Below are positions 37,346 to 45,508 of a stretch of DNA of 64,000 nt, piece by piece; the stretch's first letter is position 1, and the number at the start of each line of letters is the position of its first letter. This stretch comes from Sphingosinicella soli (lineage in GTDB: Bacteria; Pseudomonadota; Alphaproteobacteria; Sphingomonadales; Sphingomonadaceae). The notes below the pieces were generated by a model, which did not search any database, had not been told where the DNA came from, and saw only the letters and a list, made by a program, of their open reading frames with translations. The position numbers were made by a program, and so were the translations under genes. The DNA is taken from assembly GCF_014199685.1 (NCBI RefSeq), contig NZ_JACHNZ010000001.1, positions 219,347-283,346 on the forward strand, in the 5' to 3' direction.

Positions 37346-39298
37346 GTGCTTGTTCAAGGGCCTGGATTAAGTGCGATCGCGCTTTTGCTTGCCGTTTCAT
37401 TGCCTGCCGCCGCCCAAAATGCAGACCTCGCCACGCTTTTAGGCGCGCGTGCGAGCATAGAGAGTGTAGGCTTGTCTCCCTTGGGTGATTTTGTCGTCTA
37501 CAAAACGCCGGCGGGGCCGCGTGATACGAACTTCGTGGTCGCCGAAATTGCGACCGGCAAGCAAAATCTCCTCGCGAATTCCTCGTTCGATGGCTCCAGG
37601 ATTTCGGAATGCCATTGGGTAAAAACCGATCGCCTTACCTGTCTCGTCGTCGGCGAGACCAAGGTGGACGGCATCAAGCTCGGCTTTACGCGTATGTTCG
37701 CGATCGGGAGGGATGGCACGAACGTGCGCACGCTCGGCACGCAGGATACCGACCGTGCGCTGCAGCTTAACCAATACTCTGGGCGGCTTATCGACACCCT
37801 CCCGGCAGACCCTGAACATGTCCTGATGCAGGTTCCCTTTCTCGAACAGTCAACAACCGGAACGCGCCTTTTAAGCCCCGAGTCAGGCCTCGGCGTAAAG
37901 CGGTACAATATTTACAACGGCAAAGAATCGACGCTGGAACGCCCGAACAGAAATGCCAGCCGTTACATCACCGACGCACAGGGCGATATCCGCTTCCGAA
38001 CCGTTCGCGATATCGATGGAAATCAGAATTACACTGGTAAGCAAATCCACTGGTATCGGGACCGCGAGGCCCGGAACTGGAAACGGGTCACACTTCCCGA
38101 CGCAGCCTATGTGCTGAGCTTCGATGAAAGCGGCGACAGTGTTTACACGCTGGAACCAGTGAACGGCCGCGACGCTCTCGTAAAGCACCGGCTGGACGGT
38201 GGCGCGGAAAAACAGGTCGTGTTCGCGCACGAGAAGGTGGACATCACCAATCTTGCTCGTATCGGGGCACGGAACCGTCCCGTCGGTGTCTACTATTACG
38301 ATGAGTACGAGCACCTCGAATATTTCGACAACGATCTGAAGGCGCTCGGCAAAAGCCTTTCCCGGGCTTTGCCAGGCAAGACCGTCACACTGCTCGACAC
38401 CTCATGGGACGAAAATCGCATCCTGCTGCTTGCCCATGCAGACAACGACCCCGGCACTTATTATGTTTTTGATCGCAAAGGCCGCGAGTTGATGGTTATT
38501 AGCGCGGTGCGGGATGAATTGACGGGCAAGACGCTCGCGACATCGAAACCGATCTCTTACCGCGCTGCGGACGGCACGCTCATTCCCGGCTATCTAACGC
38601 TGCCGCCGGGAAAGGAAGGCACGCAATTGCCGCTTGTCGTGATGCCGCACGGTGGGCCTACTGCACGCGATACGTGGGGCTTCGACTGGCTGGCCCAGTA
38701 TCTGGCATTAAACGGATATGCGGTGCTTCAACCCAATTTCCGGGGCTCGTCGGGCTACGGCGAGGACTGGGTCGGCGACAACGGGTTTCAAGGCTGGCGG
38801 CAGGCCATCGGCGACATCAACGACGGCGCCCGCTGGGCCATCGCCAGCGGTCTTGCGGACGCAAAGCGCGTTGCCATCGTCGGCTGGAGCTATGGTGGCT
38901 ATGCCGCGCTGCAATCGAACGTGGTCGATCCCGCGCTCTACAAGGCCGCTGTCGCCATCGCGCCGGTCACGGATCTGCAGCAATTTGTCAGCGAGGCCCG
39001 GCACTACAAGGAGTCCCGCCTTGTGAAGGAGTCGATCGGAAGCGGCCCCGAACGCCTCGCGGGATCGCCCGCGCGGCATGCGGCCGCATTCCGTGTTCCT
39101 GTATTGATGTTTCACGGCACGATGGACCTGAACGTGGATGTCAATCAGTCCCGCGTCATGGCGCGCGAGCTTCGGAAGGAAGGCAAGCCCGTCGATTATG
39201 TCGAGTATGATGGGCTGGAACACAGTCTTGTCGACAGCAAGGTTCGCATCGACATGCTGACGCGGATCGGCGCATTCCTGAACACGAACCTGCGCTAA
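37346..39298 (+). CDS. S9 family secreted peptidase (acylaminoacyl/dipeptidyl peptidase-like)
   Basis: A 650-residue protein with a signal peptide (LSAIALLLAVSLPAAAQ), an N-terminal beta-propeller (about 30-390) and a C-terminal alpha/beta-hydrolase. The triad is visible: Ser515 in GWSYGGYAA, Asp594 in FHGTMDLNV and His626 in GLEHS. PHGGPTARDTWGFDWLAQ and NFRGSSGYG are S9C-like. The start is GTG at 37346; an ATG two bases upstream is out of frame. The last 4 bp overlap the convergent trmJ. Confidence 0.92.
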   Translation: MLVQGPGLSAIALLLAVSLPAAAQNADLATLLGARASIESVGLSPLGDFVVYKTPAGPRDTNFVVAEIATGKQNLLANSSFDGSRISECHWVKTDRLTCLVVGETKVDGIKLGFTRMFAIGRDGTNVRTLGTQDTDRALQLNQYSGRLIDTLPADPEHVLMQVPFLEQSTTGTRLLSPESGLGVKRYNIYNGKESTLERPNRNASRYITDAQGDIRFRTVRDIDGNQNYTGKQIHWYRDREARNWKRVTLPDAAYVLSFDESGDSVYTLEPVNGRDALVKHRLDGGAEKQVVFAHEKVDITNLARIGARNRPVGVYYYDEYEHLEYFDNDLKALGKSLSRALPGKTVTLLDTSWDENRILLLAHADNDPGTYYVFDRKGRELMVISAVRDELTGKTLATSKPISYRAADGTLIPGYLTLPPGKEGTQLPLVVMPHGGPTARDTWGFDWLAQYLALNGYAVLQPNFRGSSGYGEDWVGDNGFQGWRQAIGDINDGARWAIASGLADAKRVAIVGWSYGGYAALQSNVVDPALYKAAVAIAPVTDLQQFVSEARHYKESRLVKESIGSGPERLAGSPARHAAAFRVPVLMFHGTMDLNVDVNQSRVMARELRKEGKPVDYVEYDGLEHSLVDSKVRIDMLTRIGAFLNTNLR

Positions 39299-40029
39299 TC
39301 GCGCCTTTTGGTCAGCGCTGTCACGATGCCCCTCAGTGTGCGCACTTCCTTTGCGGAGAAGCTCGGGCGGGTGAGCATGTTGCGAAGGGTGCGGCGGGCG
39401 GTGGGGGCTCGGACGGTGACGCGGAAGTAGTCGATGTTATCGAGCGCGGTGGTGAGTTGGACGATAAGGCCTTCGAGGTCGGCCTGGGGGGCGGGGCCTT
39501 CGTAGTTGTCGAAAGTTGTCGCCTCCCCCACCCCGGCCTTCGACCATTCGTAGGCGAAGAGGATGACCGCCTGCGCGAGGTTCAGCGAGCCGAACTGCGG
39601 GTTTACCGGAACGGTGAGGATCGTCTGCGCGAGCGCTACGTCGTCGGTTTCGAGGCCGGAGCGTTCGGGGCCGAAGAGGATCGCCGTGCGTCCGGCGCGG
39701 CTGCGCGTATCGCGCGCGGCCTGTTCGGGGCCGACGACCTCTTTGGTCAGGCCCCGCTTGCGCACGGTGGTGGCGTAGACGTACGCGCAGTCGGCGACCG
39801 CCTCGGCGACGGTTTCAAACACCTTCGCGTTTTCGAGCACGATGTCGGCGCCGCTCGCCGCCGGGCCCGCATCGGGGTTCGGCCAGCCGTCGCGCGGGGA
39901 CACGAGACGCATCTCCGCAAGCCCGAAATTGAGCATCGCGCGCGCCGCCTTGCCGATGTTCTCGCCAAGCTGCGGCCGCACCAGCACGATGGCGGGCGGC
40001 TCATTTGCCGAACGAACAGCCTCTGTCAT
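39295..40029 (-). CDS. trmJ: tRNA (cytidine/uridine-2'-O-)-methyltransferase TrmJ-like
   Basis: A 244-residue SPOUT RNA methyltransferase. IVLVRPQLGENIGKAARAMLNFG is motif 1; ILFGPERSGLETDDVALA and PQFGSLNLAQAVILFAYEW are motifs 2 and 3 of the knotted SAM site. The C-terminal helical extension (about residues 170-244) is typical of TrmJ, which modifies position 32 of tRNAs. TrmJ rather than rRNA specificity is an inference from length and context. Confidence 0.9.
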   Translation of the reverse strand: MTEAVRSANEPPAIVLVRPQLGENIGKAARAMLNFGLAEMRLVSPRDGWPNPDAGPAASGADIVLENAKVFETVAEAVADCAYVYATTVRKRGLTKEVVGPEQAARDTRSRAGRTAILFGPERSGLETDDVALAQTILTVPVNPQFGSLNLAQAVILFAYEWSKAGVGEATTFDNYEGPAPQADLEGLIVQLTTALDNIDYFRVTVRAPTARRTLRNMLTRPSFSAKEVRTLRGIVTALTKRRD

Positions 40030-40030
40030 G

Positions 40031-40098
40031 CTGAACGTGTTTCAGCATCCATAGGGCATCGCCACCGAACCGCCGCATGGACCCTGAAACACGTTCAG
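40031..40098. repeat. Intergenic inverted repeat with 15-bp perfect arms
   Basis: CTGAACGTGTTTCAG (40031-40045) and CTGAAACACGTTCAG (40084-40098) are exact reverse complements separated by 38 bp, between trmJ and nrdR. The ...GAACGTGTTTCAG... word is typical of dispersed repeats in sphingomonad genomes. It may also form an RNA hairpin. Confidence 0.7.
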
Positions 40099-40124
40099 GG
40101 TGACGATTCTTTCAGGGGCCGACA

Positions 40125-40595
40125 TCACTTGCCCCCCGTCCTCGCGACGGTTTCGATGGCGCCGATGAACTCTTCGAAGTCCCTGGCCTCGCGGAAATCG
40201 CGGTAGACGCTGGCGAAGCGCACGTAGGCGACCGCGTCGAGCGTTTTCAGCCCTTCCATCACCGCCTGCCCGATCACCTCGGCCTCGATCTCGGCCTCGC
40301 CGATCGCCTCCATCTGGCGCACGATGCCCGAAACCAGCCGCTCGATGCGTTCGGGCGCGATCGGGCGCTTGCGGCAGGCGATCTCGATGGAGCGGGCGAG
40401 CTTGTCGCGCTCGAAGACCTCCTTGTCGCCGGACTTCTTGAGGATCACCAGTTCGCGAAGCTGCACACGCTCGAACGTGGTGAAGCGCGCGCCGCACGCC
40501 GGGCACTGGCGGCGGCGACGGATCGCGCTGCCGTCTTCGGTCGGACGCGAGTCCTTGACCTGGCTATCCTCGCCTCCGCAAAACGGGCAGCGCAT
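40125..40595 (-). CDS. nrdR: Transcriptional repressor NrdR
   Basis: NrdR (156 residues) represses ribonucleotide reductase genes in response to ATP/dATP. The N-terminal zinc ribbon ([15 protein letters not shown] ... [17 protein letters not shown]) and the ATP-cone ([21 protein letters not shown]) are complete. It lies 27 bp downstream of glyA, which fits the common glyA-nrdR arrangement. Confidence 0.97.
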   Translation of the reverse strand: MRCPFCGGEDSQVKDSRPTEDGSAIRRRRQCPACGARFTTFERVQLRELVILKKSGDKEVFERDKLARSIEIACRKRPIAPERIERLVSGIVRQMEAIGEAEIEAEVIGQAVMEGLKTLDAVAYVRFASVYRDFREARDFEEFIGAIETVARTGGK

Positions 40596-40622
40596 CGCTC
40601 GTCCCTCCCCCCGATGAGTGCG

Positions 40623-41930
40623 TCAGAGTCCCGGATAAATCGGGAAACGATCGCAAAGCACCTTCACGCGCGCCCGCACGTCCGCCTCGACCGCAGCGTT
40701 GCCCTCGGCGCCGTTTGCGGCAAGACCGTCGAGCACGTCGGCGATCATGTCGGCGATGGCCGTGAACTCGGCCTGGCCGAAGCCGCGCGTCGTTCCCGCC
40801 GGGGAGCCGACGCGAATGCCGCTGGTCTTCGTCGGCGGCAACGGATCGAACGGGATGCCGTTCTTGTTGCAGGTGATGTGGCTGCGCTCCAGCGCCTCGT
40901 CGGCGTCCTTGCCGGTGATGCCTTTCGGGCGCAGATCAACAAGCGCGAGGTGCGTGTCGGTGCCCCCCGCCACGATGTCGCAGCCGCGCTCTTTCAGGCG
41001 ACCTGCGAGCGTCTTGGCGTTGGCGATCACCGCCTGTGCGTACAGCTTGAAGCTCGGATCGAGCGCCTCGCCGAACGCCACCGCCTTCGCGGCGATCACG
41101 TGCATCAGCGGCCCGCCCTGAAGGCCGGGGAACACCGCCGAATTGATCTTCTTGCCGATCGCCTCGTCGTTCGAAAGCACCATGCCCCCGCGCGGTCCGC
41201 GCAGCGTCTTGTGCGTGGTGGTGGTGACGACATGCGCGTGCGGCAGCGGGCTCGGGTGCAGCCCGGCGGCGACGAGACCGGCGAAGTGCGCCATGTCGAC
41301 CAGCAGATACGCGCCCACCTTGTCGGCGATTTCGCGGAAACGCGGGAAATCGAGCGTGCGCGGATAGGCCGAGCCGCCCGCGATGATGAGCCTGGGCTTA
41401 TGCTCCAGCGCCAGCCGCTCGACCTCGTCGAAGTCCACCAGATGGTCGCTTTCGCGTACGCCGTACTGCACGGCGTTGAACCACTTGCCGGACTGCGCGG
41501 GCGGCGCGCCGTGCGTCAGGTGGCCACCGGCGGCGAGGCTCATGCCGAGGATCGTCTCGCCCGGCTTGACCAGCGCCATCATCACCGCGCCGTTCGCCTG
41601 CGCGCCCGAATGCGGCTGTACGTTGGCGTAGGTGCAATCGAACAGCTTGCGCGCGCGGTCGATGGCAAGCTGCTCCACCTCGTCCGAAGGCGCGCAGCCC
41701 TGATAGTAACGCTTGCCGGGATAGCCCTCGGCATATTTGTTCGTGAACACAGACCCCTGCGCTTCCAGAACGGCGCGGCTGACGATGTTTTCAGAGGCGA
41801 TCAGCTCGATCTGGTCCCGCTCCCGGTTGAGTTCGCCGGTCATGGCCTTGAAGACGGCCGGGTCGGCGGTCGCGACGCCGTCTGTAAAGAATCCGTCCTG
41901 TGCAAGCGGCGTGGCGGCTGCGGTGCTCAT
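40623..41930 (-). CDS. glyA: Serine hydroxymethyltransferase
   Basis: GlyA (435 residues) interconverts serine and glycine and feeds one-carbon units. [34 protein letters not shown], the PLP-lysine loop [16 protein letters not shown] and the C-terminal [17 protein letters not shown] are diagnostic. It follows rpiB by 20 bp and precedes nrdR by 27 bp on the same strand, probably one operon. Confidence 0.97.
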   Translation of the reverse strand: MSTAAATPLAQDGFFTDGVATADPAVFKAMTGELNRERDQIELIASENIVSRAVLEAQGSVFTNKYAEGYPGKRYYQGCAPSDEVEQLAIDRARKLFDCTYANVQPHSGAQANGAVMMALVKPGETILGMSLAAGGHLTHGAPPAQSGKWFNAVQYGVRESDHLVDFDEVERLALEHKPRLIIAGGSAYPRTLDFPRFREIADKVGAYLLVDMAHFAGLVAAGLHPSPLPHAHVVTTTTHKTLRGPRGGMVLSNDEAIGKKINSAVFPGLQGGPLMHVIAAKAVAFGEALDPSFKLYAQAVIANAKTLAGRLKERGCDIVAGGTDTHLALVDLRPKGITGKDADEALERSHITCNKNGIPFDPLPPTKTSGIRVGSPAGTTRGFGQAEFTAIADMIADVLDGLAANGAEGNAAVEADVRARVKVLCDRFPIYPGL

Positions 41931-41950
41931 GCTCGTGTCTCCTTGATGGG

Positions 41951-42382
41951 CTACGCCGACAATTTGTCGACGCGCCGCTGATGGCGTCCGCCCTCGAAGG
42001 GCGTGTTCAGAAATTCATTCAGGCAATCGCGCGCGGTTTCGACGCCGATCAGGCGTTCCCCGAGCGCGAGGATATTCGCATCGTTGTGCTGCCGCGAAAG
42101 CCGCGCCATCAGCCCGTTCATGCAGAGCGCGGCGCGCGCGCCCTTCACGCGGTTCGCCGCGATCGAAATGCCGATGCCCGATCCGCAGACGACAACGCCC
42201 TTCTCGGCCTTGCCTGCAGCCACGGCCTCGCCCACCGCGCGTCCGAAATCCGGGTAATCCACGGACTCGTTGCCGTTGGTGCCAAGGTCGAGCACCTCGT
42301 GACCGGCTTCCTTCAGCCAGTCCGCGACTGCGGATTTCAGGGTGTAACCGGCGTGGTCGCTACCAATGGCGATAACGGACAT
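41951..42382 (-). CDS. rpiB: Ribose-5-phosphate isomerase B
   Basis: RpiB (143 residues) interconverts ribose 5-phosphate and ribulose 5-phosphate. The N-terminus [37 protein letters not shown] with the catalytic Cys region, and [18 protein letters not shown] are typical of the RpiB/LacAB family. First gene of an rpiB-glyA-nrdR set. Confidence 0.95.
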   Translation of the reverse strand: MSVIAIGSDHAGYTLKSAVADWLKEAGHEVLDLGTNGNESVDYPDFGRAVGEAVAAGKAEKGVVVCGSGIGISIAANRVKGARAALCMNGLMARLSRQHNDANILALGERLIGVETARDCLNEFLNTPFEGGRHQRRVDKLSA

Positions 42383-42609
42383 GGAGCAGCGGGCCTCATG
42401 CGGGTTGTGGACACGATTCGCGTGAGCGCACTATCTAGGGGAGTGGCCTTCCCGGCGCTACCAAGAATTGTGGTGGAAGGCAGCGCGGCGCGTGCCTCGA
42501 CTTCGCTCGGGATGCTGGATGTTGAGAACAAAAAGGTTTTCATCGCGAGCCCTTCGACTGCCTGCCAAGGCAGACGCTCAGGCCAAGGTCGAGAGACGCC
42601 CCCGAACCC
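42383..42609. repeat. Gene-free gap with repeat-like words between rpiB and recR
   Basis: The 227-bp gap contains CTCGACTTCGCTCGGGA (about 42497) and a segment (42549-42595) with CTTCGAC ... GTCGAG outer complementarity and an inner CTGCC/GGCAG stem. These look like dispersed intergenic repeat pieces. I see no gene. Confidence 0.4.
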
Positions 42610-43206
42610 TCACCCCACAGGCCGCCGCGCGCGCAGCGCCTGTGCGATCGTGCCTTCGTCGAGATAGTCGAGTTCGCCGCCCATCGGCACGCCGTGCGCG
42701 AGCTGCGTCACCGAAACGCCCTGCCCGGCCAGCCGCTCGGCGAGGTAGTGCATCGTCGTCGCGCCTTCCATCGTGGCGTTCATCGCGAGCACGACCTCCT
42801 CGATGCCGCCCGCGCTCACCCGCGCCATCAGCGGCGCGATGCTGAGGTCGCCCGGCCCGACGCCCTCCAGCGCGGACAACCGCCCGCCGAGCACATGGAA
42901 GCGGCCGGGGAACAGGCGCGCGCGGTCCATCGCCCACAGGTCCGCGACCTCTTCGACCACGCACAGGAGTTTCGTGTCGCGGCGCGTGTCGGTGCAGACG
43001 CCGCAGGGGTTCGCCGTGTCCACGTTGCCGCAGATGTCGCAGGTGGCGAGGTTTTCCTCCACCGATTGCAGCGCCGCGATCAACGGTTTCAGCGCGATTT
43101 CGCGGCGTTTGAGCAGGTGCAGCACGGCGCGGCGGGCCGAGCGGGGGCCGAGGCCGGGAAGCCGGGAGAGCGCCTGCGTCAGCGCGTCGATTTCGGGGGA
43201 GGACAT
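42610..43206 (-). CDS. recR: Recombination protein RecR
   Basis: RecR (198 residues) acts with RecF/RecO in loading RecA at gaps. [17 protein letters not shown] is the HhH segment, [18 protein letters not shown] the zinc finger, and [16 protein letters not shown] with [15 protein letters not shown] the Toprim domain. Length and order are canonical. The gene is divergent from fmt. Confidence 0.96.
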   Translation of the reverse strand: MSSPEIDALTQALSRLPGLGPRSARRAVLHLLKRREIALKPLIAALQSVEENLATCDICGNVDTANPCGVCTDTRRDTKLLCVVEEVADLWAMDRARLFPGRFHVLGGRLSALEGVGPGDLSIAPLMARVSAGGIEEVVLAMNATMEGATTMHYLAERLAGQGVSVTQLAHGVPMGGELDYLDEGTIAQALRARRPVG

Positions 43207-43274
43207 ACGGCGCCCATCTATCGGTGCGCGCGGGCGTCTTGCAAGTGCTCCGCGCGGGGGCTAGCGGATCGCGC

Positions 43275-44180
43275 ATGCGGATTGTCTTCATGGGAACCCC
43301 GGCCTTCGCGGTGCCGGCGCTCGAGGCGCTTGTGGCGGCGGGGCACGACGTCGCGGCGGTTTACACGCAGCCGCCGCGCCCCGCGCAGCGCGGCAAGCAG
43401 CCGCAGGTGTCGGCCGTTCAGCAGGCGGCCGAGCGCCTCGGCCTGCCCGTGCGCGTTCCGGTAAACTTCAAGGACGAGGCCGATCGCGCCGCCTTCGCCG
43501 CGCTCGGCACCGACGTTGCAGTGGTGGCGGCCTACGGCCTGATCCTGCCCCAGGCCATCCTGGATGCGCCGCGCCTCGGCTGCCTCAACATCCATGCGTC
43601 GCGCCTTCCCCGCTGGCGCGGCGCCGCCCCCATCCAGCGCGCCATCCTTGCCGGGGACAGCGCAACGGGCATCACCATCATGCAGATGGAACGCGGCCTC
43701 GACACCGGCCCCATGCTGCTCACCGCCGAAACCCCGGTCGACGCGAAGACCGCCGGAGCGTTGACCGCCGAACTCGCCGAATGCGGCGGCGGCCTGATCG
43801 TCGACGCCCTCGCCCGCTTTGGTACGCTGGTCGCGCAGCCGCAGCCCGCCGAGGGCGTCACCTACGCGCACAAGATCGACAAGGCCGAAGCCGCGCTCGA
43901 TTTCACGCAACCCGCCGCGCAGGTCGAGCGCGCCGTGCGCGCCTTCAACCCCGCCCCCGGCGCATTCACGATGCTCGGGCAAGAACGCTTCCGCATTCTC
44001 GCCTGCGATGTGGTGGAGGGCAGCGGAGAGCCCGGCGTGACGCTCGACGACCGGCTCACCATCGCCTGCGGCACCGGCGCGATCCGCCCCGCGCTCGTCC
44101 AGCGCCCCGGCAAGCGCGCGATGGACGTTTCCGAGGTGCTGCGCGGCTTTCCGGTCCCGCCCGGAACACGGCTCGGCTGA
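43275..44180 (+). CDS. fmt: Methionyl-tRNA formyltransferase
   Basis: Fmt (301 residues) formylates initiator Met-t[22 protein letters not shown] at the start, the catalytic segment [23 protein letters not shown] (Asn, His) and [17 protein letters not shown] are diagnostic; the C-terminal OB-like domain is present. The ATG at 43275 fits the conserved N-terminus. Its stop shares one base with the truA start. The usual neighbour def is not in the window. Confidence 0.96.
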   Translation: MRIVFMGTPAFAVPALEALVAAGHDVAAVYTQPPRPAQRGKQPQVSAVQQAAERLGLPVRVPVNFKDEADRAAFAALGTDVAVVAAYGLILPQAILDAPRLGCLNIHASRLPRWRGAAPIQRAILAGDSATGITIMQMERGLDTGPMLLTAETPVDAKTAGALTAELAECGGGLIVDALARFGTLVAQPQPAEGVTYAHKIDKAEAALDFTQPAAQVERAVRAFNPAPGAFTMLGQERFRILACDVVEGSGEPGVTLDDRLTIACGTGAIRPALVQRPGKRAMDVSEVLRGFPVPPGTRLG

Positions 44181-44920
44181 TGCAGCGCTTCAAGCTGACC
44201 ATCGAATATGATGGCCGGCCTTTCGTCGGCTGGCAGCGGCAGGAAAACGGCCCCAGCGTGCAGCAGGCGCTGGAGCGGGCCGTCTTCGCCGTCACGCAGG
44301 CGGAAAGCGTCGTCTACGGCTCCGGGCGCACCGATGCGGGCGTCCACGCCGAAGGTCAGGTCGCCCACGTCGATATCGCCAAGCCGCTCTCGGCCGTCCG
44401 GCTGCGCGATGCGCTCAACGCGCGCCTCAGGCCGGCGCCGATCTCGGTCATCGCGTGCGAACCTGCGGCGCCCGATTTCCACGCGCGTTTCGATTGCACG
44501 GGCCGCCGCTACCGCTACGACATCATCAACCGCCGCGCGCCCCTCACCTGGCAGTCCGGCCTGGCATGGCATGTCCTGCGCCCGCTCGATGCCGATGCGA
44601 TGCACGCGGCTGCGCAGATTCTCGTGGGGCAGCACGATTTCACGACGTTCCGCTCGGTACATTGCCAGTCCGCCAGCCCCGTCAAAACGCTCGACCGGCT
44701 GGATGTCACGCGCGCGGGCGACCGAATCGCGATCCACGCCGCCGCGCGGTCGTTTCTCCACCATCAGGTGCGTTCGATGGTCGGCTGCCTGAAACTTGTG
44801 GGAGACGGCAGCTGGAGCGCGCATGATCTTCGCTCCGCACTCGCGGCCGCCGACCGCACCGCGCTCGGCCTCAACGCCCCGCCCGACGGGCTTTTCTTCG
44901 TCTCCGCGCACTACCGGTAA
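44180..44920 (+). CDS. truA: tRNA pseudouridine(38-40) synthase
   Basis: TruA (246 residues) makes pseudouridine in the anticodon arm. [18 protein letters not shown], the catalytic Asp in [19 protein letters not shown], and [13 protein letters not shown] are typical. The ATG at 44180 (TGATG junction) shows coupling with fmt. Confidence 0.97.
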   Translation: MQRFKLTIEYDGRPFVGWQRQENGPSVQQALERAVFAVTQAESVVYGSGRTDAGVHAEGQVAHVDIAKPLSAVRLRDALNARLRPAPISVIACEPAAPDFHARFDCTGRRYRYDIINRRAPLTWQSGLAWHVLRPLDADAMHAAAQILVGQHDFTTFRSVHCQSASPVKTLDRLDVTRAGDRIAIHAAARSFLHHQVRSMVGCLKLVGDGSWSAHDLRSALAAADRTALGLNAPPDGLFFVSAHYR

Positions 44921-44974
44921 GTGTCGAAATTCTTTACGATTTCGAAGACTTCGTTGCGGATCTGTCACAGCCAG

Positions 44975-44997
44975 TGTCGTAACATGTTTGAAACATG
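44975..44997. promoter_or_regulatory. Upstream palindromic sites before the third sigma-54 promoter
   Basis: TGTCGTAACA (44975-44984) runs into a perfect 15-bp palindrome CATGTTTGAAACATG (44983-44997), 15 bp before the -24 box at 45012. Placement and symmetry suit an activator site, although RpoN activators usually bind farther upstream. Confidence 0.35.
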
Positions 44998-45011
44998 CGG
45001 AATTCCCATTT

Positions 45012-45027
45012 TGGCACAGTCTATGCA
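45012..45027 (+). promoter_or_regulatory. Sigma-54 (-24/-12) promoter of the membrane protein next to the XrtA operon
   Basis: TGGCACAGTCTATGCA matches TGGCACRNNNNTTGCW except for one T, with the exact GG-N10-GC spacing. Transcription would start near 45038. Confidence 0.7.
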
Positions 45028-45151
45028 TTTATCGTGCAGACAATTCGAAGAGTAATAAACTCTCAAGTCCTGAGTCTTACGGAAGAGACCGTCGGCGCCT
45101 GTCGCAGCTTTGAAAACCAAAGCCATGGCGCTGCCGGATGAAGGGTTCAAG

Positions 45152-45505
45152 ATGGCGTCACACGTCCGCACGGAACGGCATACTGCTGCACGTAATACGA
45201 TTCTGCTCTGGCTTGCCGGAGTCATTCTGTTTGCCGGTATCGGCATCATCCTGACCTATCACGCGCTGCGCGACAGTTCGCTTTATGCGAACACGATGAC
45301 GCCGCTGATGTCCCAGAAGGATCAGGTGCGTCCGGCGCCCACGCTGAAACCGGTCGCGGTTCGTCAGACCGACGCCGCGGCGGACATTGCGCGCGCGCAC
45401 TCCAGTGCGGTTGCATTGGCCAAGGGCGACGTCGCGGCGGAAGCGGTGGTTGCCGAAACGGCGTCCGAGACGCCTGCGCCCGAAACGGTCGTTCCCGGCC
45501 TGTAA
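45152..45505 (+). CDS. Small single-pass membrane protein, unknown family
   Basis: A 117-residue protein. A short basic N-terminus is followed by one strong helix (about residues 15-36, ILLWLAGVILFAGIGIILTY) and an Ala/Glu/Thr/Pro-rich tail that is probably periplasmic. The ATG at 45152 has GAAGGG at ideal spacing; an ATG at 45125 would add nine residues without a ribosome site. It is convergent with the XrtA-associated amidotransferase gene (3 bp gap) and has a sigma-54 promoter, so it may belong to the exopolysaccharide regulon. No family recognised. Confidence 0.7.
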   Translation: MASHVRTERHTAARNTILLWLAGVILFAGIGIILTYHALRDSSLYANTMTPLMSQKDQVRPAPTLKPVAVRQTDAAADIARAHSSAVALAKGDVAAEAVVAETASETPAPETVVPGL

Positions 45506-45508
45506 TAC

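Noticed and set aside
44925..44944. CGAAAT/ATTTCG hairpin after truA as terminator
   Set aside because: Only 6 bp, AT-rich, without T-run; too weak to list as a terminator.
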